DNA of 64,000 nt, from positions 2,546,001 through 2,610,000 of the forward strand of contig NZ_CP047095.1 of the NCBI RefSeq assembly GCF_009806575.1, in the 5' to 3' direction. The translations under genes and the position numbers were made by a program. The DNA comes from Rossellomorea marisflavi (GTDB taxonomy: Bacteria > Bacillota > Bacilli > Bacillales > Bacillaceae_B). Below the pieces are notes generated by a model that made no database searches, was not told the origin of the DNA, and saw only the letters and a list, made by a program, of their open reading frames with translations. This document shows positions 63,274 through 64,000 of this stretch, piece after piece. How positions within the stretch are numbered: position 1 is the stretch's first letter; every line of letters begins with the position of its first letter.

Positions 63274-63890
63274 AAGTGATGTACATCCCCCTTGTTCGAC
63301 TGAAGTTTTGCATTAAATAATCGATTCATATACACAAGCCCATCGATTCCCAGCAAGATAAGAAAAGAAACGGCAGCTGCGTCCATGTACTTGTGCTCCC
63401 CGATCGTGTGTCCAAAACCGATGGCCGTCAAGATCACGCCGATGAATACCTGCCCCAGGGCCCCTCCTAGCAGGGCAGATGCATACCTCACGTTTCTGGA
63501 AGCTGCGTCCCCGTAAAAGAGAAAGCCCATTATAATGAGGACGACCACATCGGCAATAAAGGGATCTACAATCATCAATACAGGGTCGTAGATTGATACC
63601 AGCTTCAAACCTGTCAGGCACATGGCCGTTGAGATCAAGCTGATGAAAAGATACAATTTTTTGCGCAGTGACAGTTCCCTTATAGTCCACAGTGTCAACG
63701 ATACGATCAGGACCAAGGGCATGGTGACCCGGTAATGACCGATTTCCAATTCAAATGGAAAGGAAGCAATCAGGATCAAACTGAAAAAGGAAATCCAAAA
63801 ACGTACCCGTCCCTTTCTCATCAAAAACGTACTGAAAATCCAGACTCCCCATAGAATCCACAAATAAAAAATACCTTCCATGACGTTCAC
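63270..63890 (-). CDS. yphA: YphA, polytopic membrane protein
   Basis: The 206-residue protein is almost wholly hydrophobic, with about six or seven membrane segments (FYLWILWGVWIFSTFLM, FWISFFSLILIASFPF, PLVLIVSLTLWTI and others) and a short polar end. It is the first gene of the overlapping set yphA-yphB-capping subunit, under a sigma-G/F-like promoter. Function unknown; the coupling suggests it works with the YIEGIA protein. Confidence 0.85.
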   Translation of the reverse strand: MNVMEGIFYLWILWGVWIFSTFLMRKGRVRFWISFFSLILIASFPFELEIGHYRVTMPLVLIVSLTLWTIRELSLRKKLYLFISLISTAMCLTGLKLVSIYDPVLMIVDPFIADVVVLIIMGFLFYGDAASRNVRYASALLGGALGQVFIGVILTAIGFGHTIGEHKYMDAAAVSFLILLGIDGLVYMNRLFNAKLQSNKGDVHHL

Positions 63891-63906
63891 TCTCCCTTAT
63901 TATCTA

Positions 63907-63937
63907 CATTATGGAAAATATTTATGTATCCCATTCA
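63907..63937 (-). promoter_or_regulatory. candidate sigma-G/sigma-F promoter of the yphA operon
   Basis: On the minus strand TGAATG (63932-63937), an 18-base spacer and CATAATG (63907-63913) match the forespore pattern TGNATA-N18-CATNNTA except at the last base of each box. It lies 17 bases before the yphA start codon. Confidence 0.5.
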
Positions 63938-63988
63938 TGTATGAGAAAAATCCTCACTGAAAAAATAAAGGAAGGGGGTGAGAGACAA

Positions 63989-64000
63989 ATGGGAAAAGAT
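63989..64000 (+). CDS. start of a plus-strand gene cut by the window edge
   Basis: Only MGKD is visible, after a strong AAGGAAGGGGGTGAG site. It is divergent from yphA. The YpzI family of small Bacillus proteins begins in the same way and would fit this neighbourhood, but four residues cannot decide it. Confidence 0.4.

Overview
The window looks like chromosomal DNA of a spore-forming Bacillaceae bacterium. Gene content and order follow the Bacillus subtilis ypwA-to-yphA segment almost gene for gene, and cotD, yppG, sspM, spoIVA, yphE, yphF, ypjB and a YIEGIA gene point to sporulation. The base composition looks richer in G+C than B. subtilis. A Rossellomorea/Bacillus marisflavi-like organism would fit, but that is an inference. 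Nearly all genes lie on the minus strand. No tRNA, rRNA, insertion sequence, prophage or CRISPR array was seen; the one confident RNA gene is rnpB.

Layout. 1-0.5 kb: tail of a b(o/a)3-type oxidase subunit I gene (plus strand), which is not part of the B. subtilis order. 0.5-11.4 kb: peptidase ypwA, helicase ypvA, a 56-residue orphan, RNA methyltransferase ypsC, rnpB, gpsB, ypsA, coat gene cotD, and the mitomycin-repair pair mrfB-mrfA. 11.5-18.7 kb: Hsp20 protein, yppG, yppF, yppE, yppD, sspM, yppC, then plus-strand recU-ponA. 18.7-27 kb: ypoC, nth, dnaD, asnS, aspB, ypmB, ypmA, dinG. 27-35 kb: panD-panC-panB behind an attenuator-like leader, then birA, cca, bshA, bshB1, mgsA, dapB, ypjD, many overlapping by a few bases. 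35-44 kb: ypjC, a YugP protease gene, ypjB, ypjA, the qcrABC menaquinol:cytochrome c reductase operon, ypiF, ypiB, ypiA and an unrecognised amidohydrolase-like gene. 44-50 kb: the aromatic supraoperon aroA, tyrA, hisC, aroH, aroB, aroC, without the trp genes found between hisC and aroH in B. subtilis. 50-56 kb: cheR, ndk, hepT-menG-hepS (menaquinone side chain and ring methylation), mtrB (TRAP), folE, hbs. 56-64 kb: a 0.8 kb stretch without a recognised gene, spoIVA, yphF, yphE, gpsA, der, and the YIEGIA operon.

Themes. Chorismate made by aroA/B/C feeds tyrosine and, elsewhere, menaquinone; hepS/hepT/menG complete menaquinone, which qcrABC oxidises. DNA maintenance is well represented (MrfAB, RecU, Nth, DnaD, two XPD/DinG-type helicases). 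Sporulation genes carry recognisable promoter motifs: a perfect sigma-G site before sspM, three AC-N17-CATANNNTG sigma-K-like sites before cotD, yppG and the Hsp20 gene, and a sigma-G/F-like site before the YIEGIA operon.

Most notable observations: (1) four genes within 8.6 kb (ypjC, ypiA, the amidohydrolase-like gene, aroA) are each broken by what looks like one missing base in a G/C run, which suggests local sequence error; (2) the panB leader has a terminator and a competing 9-bp helix; (3) TRAP is present but the trp operon is absent from its usual place; (4) a GC-rich segment upstream of hbs may be a transcript or short gene; (5) a hairpin masks the ribosome binding site of the amidohydrolase-like gene.
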